Notes under the pieces: model-generated
The model's database searches: none
Seen by the model: only the letters and a program-made list of their open reading frames with translations
Told to the model about the DNA's origin: nothing
Translations under genes and position numbers: made by a program
Shown here: piece by piece, positions 62,901 through 64,000 of the stretch
Layout: each line of letters starts with the position of its first letter
How positions within the stretch are numbered: position 1 is the first letter of the stretch
Source of the DNA: Macrotis lagotis
Taxonomy: Eukaryota; Chordata; Mammalia; Peramelemorphia; Peramelidae
Direction of reading: 5' to 3'
NCBI RefSeq assembly: GCF_037893015.1
Contig: NC_133661.1
Location: 221,048,299 to 221,112,298, forward strand
Length of the DNA: 64,000 nt

Positions 62901-63314
62901 TGTGGATGCCTCACTGTAACTTCATATAAAGTAAGGTATTGCTTGCAGATAGATTGAGTGAGAGAGAGATTGATGATGTCCTTATAAATTGAAGGGGACA
63001 AATGGAGTCCATGAGAACAGGCAGTTACATGACTTGGACTCATGTTTCTCCAAATCTGATAGAGATTACTCAATACCTTGGTTCTCCTTTGGATATGGGG
63101 GGGGGGGAATGATGGGTGAGGAAGGCAGAGCTCTGAATAACTACCTATTTTCCATGCCTTTTAGGGGGACTCTGGAGGACCTCTCATATGTGATAGAGTG
63201 GCACAGGGTATTGTTTCCTATGGTTCTCTTGATGGGAGCGCCCCTCGTGTCTATACTCGGATCTCCATCTTCTTAAAATGGATCAAGGAAACATTGAATG
63301 CTCATGAATATTAA
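59859..63314 (+). CDS. GZMB: Granzyme B-like serine protease, five exons, 249 aa
   Basis: Exons are 59859-59916, 60433-60583, 61805-61940, 62201-62455 and 63165-63314 (750 nt including TAA). All introns are GT-AG, and phases 1, 2, 0, 0 are those of granzyme/chymase genes. Residues 1-19 form a hydrophobic signal peptide; Gly20-Glu21 is the dipeptide removed by cathepsin C; the mature enzyme starts IIGGQEV at 22. The triad is His66 (TAAHC), Asp110 (NDIMLL) and Ser203 (GDSGGP). Cysteines pair as 51-67, 144-209 and 174-188; the 191-220 pair is absent, as in this family. Arg228 corresponds to Arg226 of chymotrypsin numbering, the determinant of Asp specificity in granzyme B. One N-glycosylation sequon lies at Asn155. 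Known role of the family: stored in cytotoxic lymphocyte granules and delivered into target cells to cleave caspases and Bid. Length matches human granzyme B closely. No lesion is visible. Orthology to GZMB rather than another granzyme or mast-cell protease is inferred mainly from Arg226 and the [15 protein letters not shown] region. Confidence 0.93.
60433..60583 (+). CDS. GZMB: Granzyme B-like exon 2 (propeptide, mature N terminus, catalytic His)
   Basis: The exon follows a TTTCTTCTACAG acceptor. It encodes the end of Gly20, Glu21, the mature start IIGG, the family signature [11 protein letters not shown], and TAAHC with the catalytic His66. It ends in phase 2 at a GTGAGT donor. Confidence 0.93.
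60851..61007 (-). mobile_element. Core-SINE in granzyme intron 2, minus strand
   Basis: Inverted copy (TTGCAAGGCAATGGGGATAA ... CACTTGGATGCCCC). Target duplication AGGGTCTTACTGTT (60837-60850) and AGGGTCTTATTGTT (61008-61021), one mismatch. Confidence 0.9.
61105..61310 (-). mobile_element. MIR-like element in granzyme intron 2
   Basis: ATTATCACCATTTTATAAATGAG, ACCTGTTCAGGGATACACAGC and CCTGACTCCATGTCC match the inverted consensus; an internal AATTAATTTAAATTA duplication interrupts it. Confidence 0.5.
61570..61690 (-). mobile_element. MIR-like fragment in granzyme intron 2
   Basis: TTTGAAAGATGAAGAACCTGAAGTCCAGAGAAG and TGACTTGACCAAAGTTAG fit the inverted core. Short. Confidence 0.4.
61805..61940 (+). 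CDS. GZMB: Granzyme B-like exon 3 (catalytic Asp)
   Basis: This exon is 136 nt and follows a pyrimidine-rich acceptor ending TTGTAG. It encodes [16 protein letters not shown], then the HPQYN segment and NDIMLLQ, which holds the catalytic Asp110. It ends in phase 0 at CAG|GTACTG. Confidence 0.93.
62201..62455 (+). CDS. GZMB: Granzyme B-like exon 4 (SCIVAGWG segment)
   Basis: This exon is 255 nt, phase 0 at both ends, and follows TGTGACAG. It encodes CIVAGWGR, the single glycosylation sequon NRS, Cys174 and Cys188, and ends with KASYK immediately before the active-site serine loop. The donor is GTATTT, slightly weaker than the others. Confidence 0.93.
62585..62800 (+). mobile_element. MIR-like element in granzyme intron 4, + strand
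   Basis: GGAGTTCAGGACCTGGAAT, CTCAGACACTTACTAGCTAT, AACATGAGGATAATAATAGCACTTGTC and AATAAAATGAGATGC match MIR in order. Confidence 0.6.
63165..63314 (+). CDS. GZMB: Granzyme B-like exon 5 (catalytic Ser, Arg226)
   Basis: The exon begins exactly with GDSGGPL, as in all granzymes, after a CCTTTTAG acceptor. It encodes VAQGIVSYG (S1 pocket wall), then APRVYTR with Arg at position 226, and the C-terminal helix [12 protein letters not shown] is at 63312-63314. Confidence 0.93.
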   Translation, partial: GDSGGPLICDRVAQGIVSYGSLDGSAPRVYTRISIFLKWIKETLNAHEY

Positions 63315-63438
63315 GAATCAGCCATGGTCTTGGTCCTAAAACTGGATCATTTTCTTTGGTTACACTGTTCCTTAAAGTCCCCTCTAGGTACAGAACCAAA
63401 ACCCAAGAAGAATGTTTGGGGTAAAAGGAACTCATCTT

Positions 63439-63444
63439 AATAAA
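63439..63444 (+). terminator. Poly(A) signal of the granzyme B-like gene
   Basis: AATAAA, 125 bases after the stop codon, is the first canonical signal downstream. It gives a 3' UTR of about 145 to 155 bases and sits before a minus-strand SINE that starts near 63507. Confidence 0.75.
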
Positions 63445-63506
63445 GTAACACATCTTACTAATTGTGGGCATGATCAATTCTAACTTTCTTTCTTTTCCAG
63501 AATTTT

Positions 63507-63653
63507 TCCTTTTTGTTTTGCAAGGCAATGGGGTTAAGTGACTTGCCTGAGTCACACAGCTAGGCAATAATTAAACCTCTGAGAGCAGATTTGGTCTCAG
63601 GTCCTTCTGGACTCCAGGGCCAGTGTTCTATCCACTGAACTACCTAGCTGCCC
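63507..63653 (-). mobile_element. Core-SINE downstream of the granzyme gene, minus strand
   Basis: TTTTGCAAGGCAATGGGGTTAAG to GAACTACCTAGCTGCCCC; about 60 bases after the gene's poly(A) signal. Confidence 0.9.
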
Positions 63654-64000
63654 CCTTCTCCTTCATTTTCGCCTCTATAACCCCTTACCCCAGTCGTGCT
63701 CAAATAGTTTTTAAAAAATATAGCTTGAAATATCTTGGAAATCATATAATCTAAGTCCTTCATATTATACTAGGTAACATGGAAACTTTCATGGTAGCAT
63801 ATCTTATCAATATTGTTAAGAATAAGTTTAGAAGCAGGGCTAGAGACTTGATAAAATATTATCTTTCCACCAAAAAAAGAAATCTTGCCATATTTTTTAA
63901 TTAGATCCTGTCAACAGTCAGGTTACCAGGCACATGGTTGTTAATCACCTACCCCTTCATCCTTCACTGCTACTACCAGGGTACTTTGTCTATGATTCAA
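63654..64000. other. Unassigned sequence to the window end
   Basis: Nothing recognised. Confidence 0.5.

Overview
The window is nuclear DNA of a mammal, most likely a marsupial. The evidence is the dominant short repeat, a tRNA-derived core-SINE of the marsupial type present in many copies on both strands. It is joined by young L1 elements with their ORF1/ORF2 remains, HAL1-like (ORF1-only) elements, old MIR-like and L2 remnants, and a class II (betaretrovirus-like) endogenous retrovirus. There are no operons, and the long open frames outside the host gene and the retrovirus are repeat-derived or chance. The species cannot be named from the sequence alone.

The one host protein-coding gene I can support lies at the right end, on the + strand, in five exons from 59859 to 63314. 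It encodes a 249-residue granzyme/chymase-family serine protease. The catalytic triad, all splice sites, the intron phases, the Gly-Glu propeptide before IIGG and the stop codon are intact. The residue at chymotrypsin position 226 is Arg, the hallmark of granzyme B (cleavage after Asp), so I call it granzyme B-like. A TATA box, a RUNX-type site and an AP-1 consensus lie upstream, and a poly(A) signal lies 125 bases past the stop.

The rest is a gene-poor repeat landscape. From 0.5 to 6.8 kb: SINEs and a HAL1/L1 ORF1-type fragment. From 6.8 to 15.07 kb: two L1s on the minus strand, the second long but decayed. From 19.08 to 25.8 kb: a nearly full-length, mutated L1 on the + strand. From 25.8 to 40.4 kb: HAL1, L2, MIR and SINE pieces with unidentified sequence between them. 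From 40.44 to 43.9 kb: a heavily deleted class II provirus with gag, pro, pol and env remnants and only a 3' LTR. From 46.9 to 51.1 kb: HAL1 elements, one close to full length. From 51.5 to 53.2 kb: a young truncated L1 flanked by a 17-base target-site duplication. From 54.9 to 58.9 kb: older L1 pieces. The granzyme gene follows, with SINE and MIR insertions in its introns.

Nothing here looks like a wholly new multi-gene system. The points most worth checking are the granzyme B-like specificity signature with its promoter, the mini-provirus in which every gene carries an internal deletion and a polypurine tract copy sits at one junction, the nearly complete HAL1, and an unnamed interspersed repeat present twice.
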